Positions 18,870 through 27,710 of a DNA stretch of 64,000 nucleotides are shown piece by piece. The notes under the pieces are model-generated. The model was not told the DNA's origin, searched no databases, and saw only the letters and a program-made list of their open reading frames with translations. Within the stretch, counting starts at the first letter, position 1, and every line of letters begins with the position of its first letter. The position numbers were made by a program, and so were the translations under genes. Source of the DNA: Rhodoferax sp. (GTDB lineage Bacteria > Pseudomonadota > Gammaproteobacteria > Burkholderiales > Burkholderiaceae_C); NCBI RefSeq assembly GCF_025354435.1, contig NZ_JANXMU010000058.1:30531-94530 (forward strand), read 5' to 3'.

Positions 18870-20063
18870 TTAGGTGCCGACCTGGCACGCCGGGTTGATG
18901 GCCGGGTACACGTCCGCGCCCTTGAGTACGGCCTTGACCTTGTAGTAGTCCCATGGCACTTTGGATTCGGCCGGGGTCTTGACCTGCAGCAGCAGCATGT
19001 CGTGCACCAGCGCACCATCTTCGCGCAGCTTGCCTTGGCGGATCACCGCATCGTCAATCGTCATCTTGCGCAGTTGGACCATCACGGCTTTGGCCTCGTC
19101 GGTACCCGCAGCCTGCACGGCCCTGAGATAGCTGAGGGTGGCGCTATACACACCGGCCTGGGCCGAAGTGGGCATGCGCTTTTGCTTTTCAAAAAACTTC
19201 TTGGACCAGGCACGCGAACGCTCGTCAAAGTCCCAGTAGAAAGCCTCGCTCAGATACATGCCCTGGGCTTTTTCCAGGCCAATACTGTGCACGTCCGAGA
19301 TGTAGGTCAGCAACGGGGCCACCACCTGCTTGCGGGTGATGCCATATTCGTTGGCCTGCTTGATGGCGTTAACCGTATCGTTACCGGCATTAGCCAGCGC
19401 AATCACGTCGGCACCCGATGCCTGGGCCTTCAGCAGGAAGGACGAAAAATCGCCACCGGGGAACGGGTGGCGCGAGCTACCCACCACCGTGCCGCCATCG
19501 GCCTTGATGACCTCGGATGCGTCTTTTTCCAGCGAATGGCCAAAGGTGTAGTCGGCAGTGATGAAGTACCACTTCTTCTTGCCGTCTTTCACCAGGGCCC
19601 GCGCGGTACCGGCGGCCAGCGCGTAGGTGTTGGTGGTCCACTGCGCCGTCAGCGCATTGCATTTTTCACCCAGGATCGCCGTGGCCAGGCCAGACGACGG
19701 CATCACGATGCGGTTCTTTTGCTTGGCGATTTCCATCACCGCCAGCGCGGTCGATGCGGTGGGGAAATCCGTCACCATATCAACCTTACCCTGGTCAAAC
19801 CAGCCGCGTGCCAGGTTGGCCGCCACGTCAGGTTTGTTCTGGTGGTCGGCAAACACCAGCTCGATCGGTTTGCCCAGCACCTTGCCGCCCATTTCTTCAA
19901 TCGCCAGTCGCGCCGCCGTCACCGAGCCCTGGCCCGACAGGTCTGAATAAATGCCCGACAAATCGTTCAACACACCGATCTTGACCACGTCATCGCTGAC
20001 CTGGGCGTGGGCCGCCATCGCGGCACAGGCCGCCAGACATACCGCGAGTTTCTTGAATTGCAT
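18870..20063 (-). CDS. Liv-type ABC transporter substrate-binding protein
   Basis: A 397-aa periplasmic binding protein. The signal peptide runs MQFKKLAVCLAACAAMAAHA before QVSDDVVKIGVLNDLSGIY. The start is the ATG preceded by TTTGGAG, a good ribosome site. It is of the ABC-type branched-chain/urea-like binding group (YSDLSGQGSVTAARLAIEEMGG). Position between the Liv ATPases and permeases marks it as the cognate receptor, most likely for hydroxyproline by context. Confidence 0.92.
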   Translation of the reverse strand: MQFKKLAVCLAACAAMAAHAQVSDDVVKIGVLNDLSGIYSDLSGQGSVTAARLAIEEMGGKVLGKPIELVFADHQNKPDVAANLARGWFDQGKVDMVTDFPTASTALAVMEIAKQKNRIVMPSSGLATAILGEKCNALTAQWTTNTYALAAGTARALVKDGKKKWYFITADYTFGHSLEKDASEVIKADGGTVVGSSRHPFPGGDFSSFLLKAQASGADVIALANAGNDTVNAIKQANEYGITRKQVVAPLLTYISDVHSIGLEKAQGMYLSEAFYWDFDERSRAWSKKFFEKQKRMPTSAQAGVYSATLSYLRAVQAAGTDEAKAVMVQLRKMTIDDAVIRQGKLREDGALVHDMLLLQVKTPAESKVPWDYYKVKAVLKGADVYPAINPACQVGT

Positions 20064-20102
20064 GGGGTACTCCAAAGTAAAAGAAAAAGGGGAATAGGAA
20101 AT

Positions 20103-20825
20103 TCAAATACCGAGCAGCGCGTCGAGCCGGTCTTGCTTGGCCGCAACTTCGGCGCTAGCAATCACCTCCACCACACGGCCGTGTTCGATCACGTAATGGC
20201 GGTCGGCCAGATGCTTGGCGAAACGGAAGTTCTGCTCCACCAGCACCAGGGTGAAGCCGCGCGCCTTGAGCTCGCGGATCACCTGGCTGAGCTTTTGCAC
20301 GATCACCGGGGCCAGGCCTTCGGTGATTTCGTCCAGCAGCAAGAGCTTGGCGCCGGTGCGCAGAATGCGGGCCATGGCCAGCATCTGCTGCTCGCCGCCC
20401 GACAAGCGGGTGCCGGGGCTAGAGGCGCGCTCTTTCAAATTCGGGAACATGCCGTAAATCTGGTCTAGCGACATACCGCCCTCACCCACCTTGGGCAGCA
20501 GCAGCAGATTTTCCTCGGCGGTCAGCGATGCGTAAATGCCGCGCTCTTCCGGGCAATAGCCCAGGCCCATCTGCGCAATACGGTGGGTGGGCATGGCAAT
20601 CGTCTCCTTGCCCGTCACCTGGATCGAACCAGTGCGCTTGCCCACCAGGCCCAGAATGGCCCGCAGCGTGGAGGTGCGGCCCGCGCCGTTGCGGCCCAGC
20701 AGGGTCACGCATTCGCCCGCCTTGACTTCAAGATCAATGCCCTGCAAGACGTGCGATTCGCCGTACCAGGCATGCAGGTCGCGGATGGACAGCATGGTGG
20801 CGCTGGAATTTTGGTTGTCAGGCAT
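20103..20825 (-). CDS. livF: Liv-type ABC transporter ATPase (LivF family), Arg in Walker A
   Basis: A 240-aa ABC ATPase with signature LSGGEQQMLAMARIL and Walker B LLLLDEITEGLAP. The Walker A reads GRNGAGRTST, with Arg in place of the usual catalytic Lys (codon CGC). It overlaps the livG stop by 8 bp. The start is the ATG giving MPDNQNSSATMLSIRDLHAWYG. Energises uptake together with LivG. See the finding on the Walker A change. Confidence 0.92.
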   Translation of the reverse strand: MPDNQNSSATMLSIRDLHAWYGESHVLQGIDLEVKAGECVTLLGRNGAGRTSTLRAILGLVGKRTGSIQVTGKETIAMPTHRIAQMGLGYCPEERGIYASLTAEENLLLLPKVGEGGMSLDQIYGMFPNLKERASSPGTRLSGGEQQMLAMARILRTGAKLLLLDEITEGLAPVIVQKLSQVIRELKARGFTLVLVEQNFRFAKHLADRHYVIEHGRVVEVIASAEVAAKQDRLDALLGI

Positions 20826-21579
20826 GCTCTTCCTCCGTCCCCATATAGGCTTCGCACACCGCCGGGTTGACGGACACGCTGGCGTAGGGCCCTTCGGCCA
20901 ACACCTCGCCACGCTGCAAAACGGTGATGGTGTCGCAGATGTCGGCCACCACCTTCATGTTGTGTTCGACCATCAGCACGGTGCGCTGGGCCGAGACTTT
21001 TTTGATCAGATCCTTGATGCGGTCCACATCCTCGTGGCCCATGCCCTGCGTGGGTTCGTCCAGCAGCAACAGCTCGGGATCCAACGCCAGCGTGGTGGCG
21101 ATTTCCAGCGTGCGCTTGCGGCCGTACGGCAGGTCGGCCGCCAGCAGATGCACGGCGTCCATCAGCCCCACCTGCTCCAGCAAGTCCATGGCCACCGGGT
21201 CCAAGGTACGCAGGGTGGATACAGGTTGCCAGAAACGGTGGTCCAGACCCAGCTTGCGCTGCAGCGCCACCTTGACGTTTTCCAGCACCGTCATCTGCGG
21301 GAACACCGCCGATATCTGGAACGAACGCACGATGCCGCGGCGCGCAATCTGCGCTGGCTTTTCGGCCGTGATGTCGCTGCCGTTGAACAGGATCTGGCCC
21401 GCGGTAGGGATGTGGAACTTGGTCAGCAGATTGAATACCGTCGTCTTACCCGCACCGTTCGGACCGATCAGCGCATGGATGGTCCCGCGCCGCACACGCA
21501 GGTTGACATTGCGTACGGCAACGAAGCCGCGAAACTCCTTGGTGAGTCCCTGCGTTTCGAGAATGATGTTCGTATCCAT
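20818..21579 (-). CDS. livG: Liv-type ABC transporter ATPase (LivG family)
   Basis: A 253-aa ABC ATPase with Walker A GPNGAGKTTVFNLL and Walker B ELLLLDEPTQGMGHEDV. The LivG-type long helical segment precedes a signature of ADLPYGRKRTLEIATTLA. The start is the ATG giving MDTNIILETQG. It is 45 bp downstream of the DapA-like gene and forms the Liv transporter with the next four genes. Confidence 0.94.
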   Translation of the reverse strand: MDTNIILETQGLTKEFRGFVAVRNVNLRVRRGTIHALIGPNGAGKTTVFNLLTKFHIPTAGQILFNGSDITAEKPAQIARRGIVRSFQISAVFPQMTVLENVKVALQRKLGLDHRFWQPVSTLRTLDPVAMDLLEQVGLMDAVHLLAADLPYGRKRTLEIATTLALDPELLLLDEPTQGMGHEDVDRIKDLIKKVSAQRTVLMVEHNMKVVADICDTITVLQRGEVLAEGPYASVSVNPAVCEAYMGTEEEHA

Positions 21580-21624
21580 GCGTGTGCTCGGCAAGTCGGT
21601 GGGCGGGTAAGTGGGCGAAGGCCC

Positions 21625-22539
21625 TTAAACGACGGACTGGTACTTGGCAGGCCGCGTAGCCAGCGCCTTGGCGACCACGCCCTCGATAAAGGCGCGCTCT
21701 TCGCCGATCAGCGGCAGGCGCGGGCGGCGCATGTGCTCGCTGCCCACACCGACCAGCAGGTCGATCAGCTTCAGGTTTTGCACCAGCTTGGTGGACACGT
21801 CCAGGTGCAGCATCGGGGTCATCCACTGGTACAGCTTCAGCGCTTCGGCCCACTCGCCGGCCTGCATCAGGTCGTACAAGGCCACGGTTTCGCGCGGGAA
21901 AGCGCAGCCGACACCGGCCAGCAGGCCGTCGCAGCCCAGGGCCAGGCCCTCAAAAGCCAGGTCATCCACGCCCAGGAACAGCTGGTAGCGCGTACCCAGC
22001 AGGTTGCGCAGGTCGGTGATGCGGCGGATGTTGTCGGTGCTTTCCTTGATGGCCACGATCCATTCGCAGTCGGCCAGCTCCTGCATGTGCTCGGGCTTCA
22101 AGTCCACGCGGTAGGCCACGGGGTTGTTGTAGACCATGATGGGTTTTTGCGCGGCGTTGGCCATGGTGCGCACGTTCTGCATGGCTTCGCGGGCATCGGC
22201 CACGTAGATGACGGATGGCATGACCATGTAGCCGTTTACGCCCAGCTTGTTCGCACCGTCGATGTAGCGCAGGGCTTCGCGGGTGCTGGTTTCGGATACA
22301 TTGGCCAGCACCGGGATGCGGCCCTTGACAGCCTTCAGGGCGATGTCGGCGACCTGCAGCTTTTCTTCCAGCGTCAGGGTGCTAGCTTCGCCCAGCGAGC
22401 CGCAGGTGACCAGGCCGTGGATGCCGTTGGCGATCTGGAACTCGATGTGCTTGGCCGTGCCTTCCGCGTCGATGCTTTCATCGGCGTGGAACTTGGTGGT
22501 GATGGCGGGGAAGATGCCTTTCCAGCGGGGCAATGTCAT
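21625..22539 (-). CDS. DapA-family lyase, probable pyrroline-4-hydroxy-2-carboxylate deaminase
   Basis: A 304-aa dihydrodipicolinate synthase/N-acetylneuraminate lyase family enzyme. The Schiff-base Lys lies in EWIVAIKESTDNIRRI, with the partner Tyr in KPIMVYNNPVAYRVD. In hydroxyproline clusters the DapA-like member (LhpC type) deaminates pyrroline-4-hydroxy-2-carboxylate to alpha-ketoglutarate semialdehyde. It is the first gene of the operon, facing the GntR regulator. The substrate is inferred from epimerase and dehydrogenase downstream; the family alone does not fix it. Confidence 0.85.
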   Translation of the reverse strand: MTLPRWKGIFPAITTKFHADESIDAEGTAKHIEFQIANGIHGLVTCGSLGEASTLTLEEKLQVADIALKAVKGRIPVLANVSETSTREALRYIDGANKLGVNGYMVMPSVIYVADAREAMQNVRTMANAAQKPIMVYNNPVAYRVDLKPEHMQELADCEWIVAIKESTDNIRRITDLRNLLGTRYQLFLGVDDLAFEGLALGCDGLLAGVGCAFPRETVALYDLMQAGEWAEALKLYQWMTPMLHLDVSTKLVQNLKLIDLLVGVGSEHMRRPRLPLIGEERAFIEGVVAKALATRPAKYQSVV

Positions 22540-22707
22540 GGTGTGTTTCCTTGGTAAATAAGGTGATGGCGGGTTGTCGACCGCAATCTTAATATATTAG
22601 CAACATATTTAAAATATCTTTTTACACCCAAGCAGCTTGCGTGCCAGCTTTTTTTTGGTCCAATGCACCATTGCAATGCACAACCGCGCCTGACCACGGC
22701 CCACACC
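22540..22707. promoter_or_regulatory. Divergent promoter region of the hydroxyproline operon and its GntR regulator
   Basis: A 168-bp divergent gap with an AT-rich core around 22589-22612 (AATCTTAATATATTAGCAAC followed by ATATTTAAAATAT). An imperfect AT dyad sits there and is the most likely place for polymerase and GntR binding. I cannot fix the operator or start sites more precisely. Confidence 0.45.
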
Positions 22708-23370
22708 ATGCCCAAAGCTCCTACCCCGCCAGCGCCCAAGCGCCGCGCCGCCGACCTGGCCTATGACGCGATCGAGACGCTGATCTCTACCCTGAAGCTG
22801 GCCCCGGGCAGCCCGGTGGTTGAGGGCGATCTGGTCGAGCTGACGCAGCTGGGCCGCACCCCCGTGCGCGAGGCGCTGCTACGCATGGTGTCGATCGGGC
22901 TGATCGTGCAGCAGCCCCGGCGTGGCCTGCTGGTGTCCAACATCGACCTAGCCGACCACCTAGATGTCGTGCAGACGCGGCGTGTACTCGAATGCCTGAT
23001 CGCGGCCTGCTCGGCCCGCCGGGCCACCGCCTTGCAGCGCAAAGACATCCTGCGCTGCGCGGAGAAGATGGTGCAGGCGGCAGCGCGTGGCCACCTGGCC
23101 GACTACATGGCCGCCGACCTGGCGCTGGACCAGGTGAACCACCAGGCCAGCCACAACCATTCCGCCGTCAAGGCCGTGGTGCCGCTGATCGTGCAGTGCC
23201 GCCGCTTTTGGTACGCCTACCAGCACGCGGGCGACATCATGGAAGGCGCGCACGCCCATATGGAGCTGGCCCAGGGCATCGCCACCGGCGACGAGGCCGC
23301 GGCAGTGGGCGGGGCCACGCGGCTGATGGACTATCTGCAGGGTTTTGCGCGGCGGGTCATTGACAACTAA
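22708..23370 (+). CDS. GntR-family transcriptional regulator (FadR/FCD type)
   Basis: A 220-aa regulator with an N-terminal winged helix (DAIETLISTLKLAPGSPV, LGRTPVREALLRM) and a helical FCD-like ligand domain with metal-binding type His/Asp residues (DLALDQVNHQASHN). The start is the ATG giving MPKAPTPPAPKRRAADLAY. It is divergent to the hydroxyproline operon and likely controls it. Confidence 0.9.
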   Translation: MPKAPTPPAPKRRAADLAYDAIETLISTLKLAPGSPVVEGDLVELTQLGRTPVREALLRMVSIGLIVQQPRRGLLVSNIDLADHLDVVQTRRVLECLIAACSARRATALQRKDILRCAEKMVQAAARGHLADYMAADLALDQVNHQASHNHSAVKAVVPLIVQCRRFWYAYQHAGDIMEGAHAHMELAQGIATGDEAAAVGGATRLMDYLQGFARRVIDN

Positions 23371-23387
23371 AAACCATTACTCCTATT

Positions 23388-23456
23388 TTTTACATCAAAA
23401 ATAGGAGCACCTAGCGTAGATTAAATATACGCTAGAGGACGATTTAATACTCAAAA
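23388..23456 (+). repeat. Dispersed palindromic repeat, family A (intergenic, convergent junction)
   Basis: AGGAGCACCTAGCGTAGATT followed by AAATATACGCTAGAGGACG. The inner arms CTAGCGTA and TACGCTAG form a stem. It fills the gap between the convergent GntR and LysR genes and may end both transcripts. Confidence 0.88.
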
Positions 23457-23462
23457 AATGCC

Positions 23463-24416
23463 CTATTTTTCTAAATCTTCGCCCACACCAAATCCGCCCG
23501 CCAGCGCCTGCCGCAGATAGTTCACAAACGCGGTCACCGCGCGCGGCACATGGGCCGTGTAGGGGCGGATAGCGTAAAGCTGGTCGGCATAGCCACCCAC
23601 CAGTTGCCAGTCGGGCAGCACGGAAACCAGCTTGCTGGCGCGCAGGCTCTTGGATACGTAGTTCTGCAGGCTGAAATCGGGCAACAGCGCAATCCCAAGC
23701 CCGGCCAAGGCGGCATCGCGCAGAGCCTCGCTGTTGTTGGCCGACAAGACACCAGACACCGGCACCGTCACCCGTTCACCCGCGTGCTCGAAGGTCCAGG
23801 CAGGCGTGTCCTGCGCACGCGGGTAGTGCAGGCAGCTGTGGGTGCGCAGATCTTCGGGGCGCAGCGGCGTGCCGCGTTTGCGCAGATAGGCGCGGCTGGC
23901 CACCAGCAGCGAACGGGTGGCGCACAGCGTCCAGGCCACGTGGGTGTCGGGTGGCGCGGCGGTGTGGCGGATGGCCAGATCGAAACCCTCTGTGGCCAGG
24001 CTAGACAGGCGGTCGGACAGCTCCAATTCAAGCCGCACATCCGGGTATTCGCGCAAAAAGTCTGCCAGCCGGGGCACCAGCTGCTGGCGTGCAAACGCCA
24101 CCGGCGCGGTCACCCGCAGCAGCCCCTGGGGCGCGTCGGCCAGGTCGCGCACCTGGGCAAAGCTCTGGGCGATTTGCTCGAACGGGGCACGGGTGTCGTC
24201 CACCAGGCGCTGGCCCGCCTCGGTGAGGCGCACGCTGCGGGTGGTGCGGCGCACCAGCGGCACGCCAGCCGTGCGCTCCAGATCGGCCATGCGCTGGCTC
24301 ATCGCCGCCTTGCTCACGCCGAGGCGGGCCGCCGCTGCCGTGTAGCTGCCCTGCTGGGCCAGCACGGTGAGCCAGTGCAGGTGGCTCCAGAGTTCGTTGA
24401 TTTTCTGCTCGTTCAT
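23463..24416 (-). CDS. LysR-family transcriptional regulator
   Basis: A 317-aa LysR regulator. The N-terminal helix-turn-helix contains [21 protein letters not shown], and the effector domain holds [17 protein letters not shown], typical of the CrgA/AaeR-like branch. It is divergent from mmsA and probably controls it. The start at [10 protein letters not shown] is chosen because the upstream candidate start at 24443 would overlap the inverted repeat at 24423-24444. Confidence 0.88.
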   Translation of the reverse strand: MNEQKINELWSHLHWLTVLAQQGSYTAAAARLGVSKAAMSQRMADLERTAGVPLVRRTTRSVRLTEAGQRLVDDTRAPFEQIAQSFAQVRDLADAPQGLLRVTAPVAFARQQLVPRLADFLREYPDVRLELELSDRLSSLATEGFDLAIRHTAAPPDTHVAWTLCATRSLLVASRAYLRKRGTPLRPEDLRTHSCLHYPRAQDTPAWTFEHAGERVTVPVSGVLSANNSEALRDAALAGLGIALLPDFSLQNYVSKSLRASKLVSVLPDWQLVGGYADQLYAIRPYTAHVPRAVTAFVNYLRQALAGGFGVGEDLEK

Positions 24417-24422
24417 TCTCCT

Positions 24423-24444
24423 ATTGTTCACCATTCTAAACAAT
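24423..24444. promoter_or_regulatory. Probable LysR-type operator upstream of mmsA
   Basis: An inverted repeat ATTGTT-N10-AACAAT in the 105-bp divergent gap between the lysR and mmsA genes. It has the size and T-N11-A character of LysR binding sites. Confidence 0.5.
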
Positions 24445-24521
24445 CAATTCAAAGTTTCGGGCTTGTGACGCGGGGGTGGCATGCCTACACTGCAGCCTCA
24501 CTCCACACAACGAGACACTCC

Positions 24522-26045
24522 ATGACCACAGCTACCGATTCCAGCGAAATTGCCCAGTACCTGCACGGCGTGCGTACCACCGGCAGCGGCACCCGCACCC
24601 AGCCTGTCTACAACCCCGCCACCGGTGCCGTCAGCCGCAACGTGCGCCTGGGCAACCAGCAGGACGTGGATGCGGCCGTGGCATCGGCCAAAGCAGCCTT
24701 CCCCAAGTGGGCCGACACACCGCCCATCCGCCGTGCCCGCGTGCTGTTCAAGTTTCTGGAGCTGCTGAACCTGCACAAGGATGAACTCGCGCACCTCATC
24801 ACTGCCGAGCACGGCAAGGTGTTTACCGATGCGCAGGGCGAAGTGGCCCGCGGTATCGACATCGTGGAATTCTCTTGCGGCATTCCGCAGTTGCTCAAGG
24901 GCGACTTCACCGACCAGGTGTCCACCGGTATCGACAACTGGACGCTGCGCCAGCCCCTGGGCGTGGTGGCTGGTATCACCCCGTTCAACTTCCCCGTGAT
25001 GGTGCCGATGTGGATGTTCCCGGTGGCGATTGCCGCGGGCAACACCTTCATCCTGAAGCCCAGCCCCATCGACCCCAGCGCCAGCCTGTTCATGGCCGAT
25101 TTGCTGAAGCAAGCCGGTTTGCCAGACGGCGTGTTCAACGTGGTCCAGGGCGACAAGGAAGCCGTAGACGCGCTGCTGGTGCACCCCGACGTGAAGGCCG
25201 TGAGCTTCGTAGGCTCCACACCTATCGCCAACTACATCTATGAAACCGGTGCCCACCACGGCAAGCGCGTGCAGGCCCTGGGTGGCGCGAAGAACCACAT
25301 GGTGGTCATGCCCGATGCCGACATCGACCAGGTGGTGGATGCCCTGATCGGCGCGGGCTACGGCTCCGCTGGCGAACGCTGCATGGCGATCTCCGTCGCC
25401 GTACTGGTCGGCGATGTGGCCGACAAGGTGATCCCCAAGCTGTTGGCCCGCACCAAGACCCTGAAGGTGTTGAACGGTACCAATCTAGCCGCCGAAATGG
25501 GCCCTATCGTCACCCCCATTGCCCACGCCCGCATCACCGGCTACATCGAGCAAGGCATCAAGGAAGGCGCCACCCTGCTGGCCGACGGTCGCGTGTTTGA
25601 CGGCAACCAGGCAGGCGAGGGCTGTGGCGAAGGCTTCTGGATGGGCGGCACGCTGTTCGACCACGTCACGCCCGACATGCGCATCTACAAGGAAGAAATC
25701 TTCGGCCCGGTGCTGGCCTGCGTGCGCGTGCCCGATCTGGCGACCTCGATCCAGCTCATCAACGACCACGAATTTGGCAACGGCGTGGCGTGCTTCACCC
25801 GCGACGGTAACGTGGCCCGCGAGTTCAGCCGCCGCATCCAGGTGGGCATGGTCGGCATCAACGTGCCGATCCCCGTGCCCATGGCCTGGCACGGCTTCGG
25901 CGGCTGGAAGAAGAGCCTGTTTGGCGACATGCATGCCTACGGCGAAGAAGGCGTGCGCTTCTACACCAAGCAAAAGTCCATCATGCAACGCTGGCCCGAG
26001 AGCATTGCCAAGGGCGCTGAATTTGTGATGCCAACCGCTAAATAA
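24522..26045 (+). CDS. mmsA: Methylmalonate-semialdehyde dehydrogenase (CoA-acylating)
   Basis: A 507-aa aldehyde dehydrogenase of the MmsA type. It oxidises methylmalonate or malonate semialdehyde to propionyl- or acetyl-CoA in valine, myo-inositol and beta-alanine breakdown. The active-site Cys lies in [14 protein letters not shown]. The MmsA-specific tail around [20 protein letters not shown] and [16 protein letters not shown] is present. No associated mmsB is next to it. It is divergent from a LysR regulator and next to, but not part of, the hydroxyproline operon. Confidence 0.92.
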   Translation: MTTATDSSEIAQYLHGVRTTGSGTRTQPVYNPATGAVSRNVRLGNQQDVDAAVASAKAAFPKWADTPPIRRARVLFKFLELLNLHKDELAHLITAEHGKVFTDAQGEVARGIDIVEFSCGIPQLLKGDFTDQVSTGIDNWTLRQPLGVVAGITPFNFPVMVPMWMFPVAIAAGNTFILKPSPIDPSASLFMADLLKQAGLPDGVFNVVQGDKEAVDALLVHPDVKAVSFVGSTPIANYIYETGAHHGKRVQALGGAKNHMVVMPDADIDQVVDALIGAGYGSAGERCMAISVAVLVGDVADKVIPKLLARTKTLKVLNGTNLAAEMGPIVTPIAHARITGYIEQGIKEGATLLADGRVFDGNQAGEGCGEGFWMGGTLFDHVTPDMRIYKEEIFGPVLACVRVPDLATSIQLINDHEFGNGVACFTRDGNVAREFSRRIQVGMVGINVPIPVPMAWHGFGGWKKSLFGDMHAYGEEGVRFYTKQKSIMQRWPESIAKGAEFVMPTAK

Positions 26046-26046
26046 G

Positions 26047-26162
26047 CACACCCCCAGGCTGCAGCGCTTCGCGTCTTTCGCCAACCCCCCTCGTATCGGT
26101 TTGCAAAAACCGAGGCGACACGCAGGGGGTAACAGCAGCAGCCTGGCAAAGTCAGTTCTGCG
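26047..26162 (-). repeat. Dispersed repeat, family B, copy 2
   Basis: Inverted relative to the copy at 11676-11760. It shares CGCAGAACTGxCTxxGCCAG, ACCCCCTGC, GGGGGTTGGCGAAAGA and GCGAAGCGCTGCAGCCTGG, and carries about 30 extra bases in the middle, where CCTCGGTTT and AAACCGA can pair. It starts just after the mmsA stop. Confidence 0.8.
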
Positions 26163-26328
26163 CTGTTTCTGGAAGATTTGGCTCGCCTGCGGCTTTGCCT
26201 GGGCGGGCGTCAGTCTTGAATTCGCCACCCACGGCGAATCTTTGCAAAAAGACCAGTGGAGTCGCCGTGCAACGCGGCGCATGCACGACACCAAGGCGTG
26301 TCGGATAAATTTACACACCCAAAATATG

Positions 26329-26387
26329 AAACATATGTTTACATTCTTGCGAGGCAACGCGGGGATTTGTAACTTATTGTTTACAAA
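26329..26387. promoter_or_regulatory. Candidate upstream activator sites for the PEP-CTERM gene
   Basis: Two dyads: a perfect 12-bp palindrome AAACATATGTTT at 26329-26340, and TTTGTAA-N8-TTACAAA at 26366-26387. Both contain TGTTTACA on the plus strand (26336 and 26378), about 42-43 bp or four helical turns apart. They lie 40-100 bp upstream of a sigma-54-like promoter, the usual place for an enhancer-binding regulator. Confidence 0.5.
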
Positions 26388-26422
26388 GGACTTTTTCTAG
26401 CCACGGGCATATGGATTGCGGG

Positions 26423-26439
26423 TAGGCATGCTAGTTGCT
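26423..26439 (+). promoter_or_regulatory. Probable sigma-54 (-24/-12) promoter
   Basis: TAGGCATGCTAGTTGCT has the GG-N10-GC spacing and TTGCT -12 element of RpoN promoters, with two mismatches in the -24 box. It lies about 110 bp before the PEP-CTERM start codon. PEP-CTERM genes in floc-forming betaproteobacteria are known to be under RpoN with the PrsK-PrsR pair. Confidence 0.6.
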
Positions 26440-26547
26440 ATAACAAATTGTTAGGGTTGCAATAAAAGACATAAAAACCGGAGTCGCAAATCGCCGCCAG
26501 GAGTCTTTTTTGAGCAAGAGCCCTTTAACTTTAAAACTTACAAACAC

Positions 26548-27141
26548 ATGAAACTGCTACCCATTTCCGTACTGGCCGCTGCCCTGTTGACCTGCTTCGC
26601 CGCCAATGCCACCGTCATCACCTTTGATGATCTGATCCAGCCGGGCACGTACGGCCCTAGCTCTGGCTCTGGCTTCGTTGACTTTGGCTATGTGTTCAGC
26701 AGCAACATGGACGCTGTAGATGTCAGCCCATCGGGCGGCGGTTGGAGCAATGGCGTCGGTACAGGACACAGCGGCAAATTTGCTGCATTGAACAACTACG
26801 GTGGCAACATGAGCATGACCCAGCTGGGCGGCGGCACATTTTCTGTGCAAGACCTCTGGCTCAACGGCTGGCAAGGTAACCAGCAAACCGACACCATTGT
26901 TAGCCTGTTGAACGGCAACGTGGTTGGCAGCGTCACAGCCACCTTTGACCAACCGTGGACCAACTTTGTACTGAACTTCGGCAACATCGACACGCTGCAA
27001 ATCATCAGCAGCAACATCTTTTTGGTGGACGACATCCAAGTCAATGGCACCACCAATAAAATTCCAGAGCCCGGAAGCCTGGCCTTGGTAGGTATCGCCC
27101 TAGCAGGCATGGCCGCCCTGCGCAAACGCAAGGCAGCATAA
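26548..27141 (+). CDS. PEP-CTERM sorting domain protein
   Basis: A 197-aa exported protein. The signal peptide runs MKLLPISVLAAALLTCFAANA, and a Gly/Ser/Asn-rich beta-type body follows. The C-terminal exosortase signal is PEPGSLALVGIALAGMAA plus LRKRKAA (residues about 173-197). Such proteins are processed by EpsH/exosortase and released to the outer surface or extracellular polymer, where some support flocculation or biofilm. The exosortase is not in this window. No good Shine-Dalgarno is seen. A sigma-54-like promoter lies upstream. Confidence 0.9.
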   Translation: MKLLPISVLAAALLTCFAANATVITFDDLIQPGTYGPSSGSGFVDFGYVFSSNMDAVDVSPSGGGWSNGVGTGHSGKFAALNNYGGNMSMTQLGGGTFSVQDLWLNGWQGNQQTDTIVSLLNGNVVGSVTATFDQPWTNFVLNFGNIDTLQIISSNIFLVDDIQVNGTTNKIPEPGSLALVGIALAGMAALRKRKAA

Positions 27142-27290
27142 GAACGTATTCAGGGCCAAACCCACCGCCCCTGCTGCAGGGACGGCAGATGGACCGCCAA
27201 GCGCAGCCCATCTGCATGGGTGATGCAGGCCATGCCGCCCTGCGCCACCCACCCGCAGTCCCGCAATTACCGCCGGTCCCACCTCAGATC

Positions 27291-27710
27291 TCAGCGCAGT
27301 TCCTTGCGCAGCACCAGCTTCAGGCCTGACCACACCTCGGTCACCGCGCAGCCCTTCACGTCCACAAAGCCCAGCGGCAGGGCCAGCGCGCGGATGGTGT
27401 CTTCGGTCACGGTGGTGGGCACTTTGGAGGCCTTTTTCGGCCAGGAAATCCATAACGCGGCGTCGGGCTTGAGCAGGCCGCGCAAGTCGTTGAGTTGCCG
27501 CTCCAGCACGTCCCGCTCGGTCAAAAACACGTGGGCGATGTTCACCGTGGCGTCGGCGCGGCCGACAAACAGCACGGCGGCGGGCAGTGGCTCCAGCAGG
27601 CTGGCGTAGTTCTCGGGCGCGTCCACCAGCCAGATGCGGTGCGCCTCTTTCACCCCCAGCTTCTTGGCCAGCGGCGTGCCGGAGTAACCGGGCGTGCTGT
27701 TGCCTGGCAT
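27291..27710 (-). CDS. DUF3052 domain protein
   Basis: A 139-aa small cytoplasmic protein of the DUF3052 family, unknown in function. The conserved N-terminal STPGYSGTPLAKKLG is followed by HVFLTERDVLERQL and the core WISWPKKASKVPTTVTEDTI with VWSGLKLVLRKEL at the end. The start at MPGNSTPGYSG is chosen because it matches the family length. The frame stays open to 27803 and an extended form cannot be excluded. It is convergent to the PEP-CTERM gene; the 149-bp junction has only a weak CAGATGG/CCATCTG hairpin (27186-27214). Confidence 0.85.
   Translation of the reverse strand: MPGNSTPGYSGTPLAKKLGVKEAHRIWLVDAPENYASLLEPLPAAVLFVGRADATVNIAHVFLTERDVLERQLNDLRGLLKPDAALWISWPKKASKVPTTVTEDTIRALALPLGFVDVKGCAVTEVWSGLKLVLRKELR

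Larger units (their letters stand above)
26046..26547. other. 502-bp intergenic region with repeat B and PEP-CTERM promoter
   Basis: No protein gene is seen. It holds an inverted copy of repeat family B (26047-26162), a GC-rich hairpin-like stretch (26266-26282), two inverted repeats (26329-26340 and 26366-26387), a sigma-54-like promoter (26423-26439) and a leader of about 100 nt before the PEP-CTERM gene. Confidence 0.6.

Noticed and set aside
24522..26045. mmsA as the missing alpha-ketoglutarate semialdehyde dehydrogenase
   Set aside because: Its active-site and C-terminal sequences are of the CoA-acylating MmsA type and it has its own LysR regulator.
26401..26450. Possible further palindromic repeat copy near GCATGCTAGTTGCTATAAC
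   Set aside because: Only a few bases match and the second arm is absent. The stretch is better explained by the sigma-54-like promoter.
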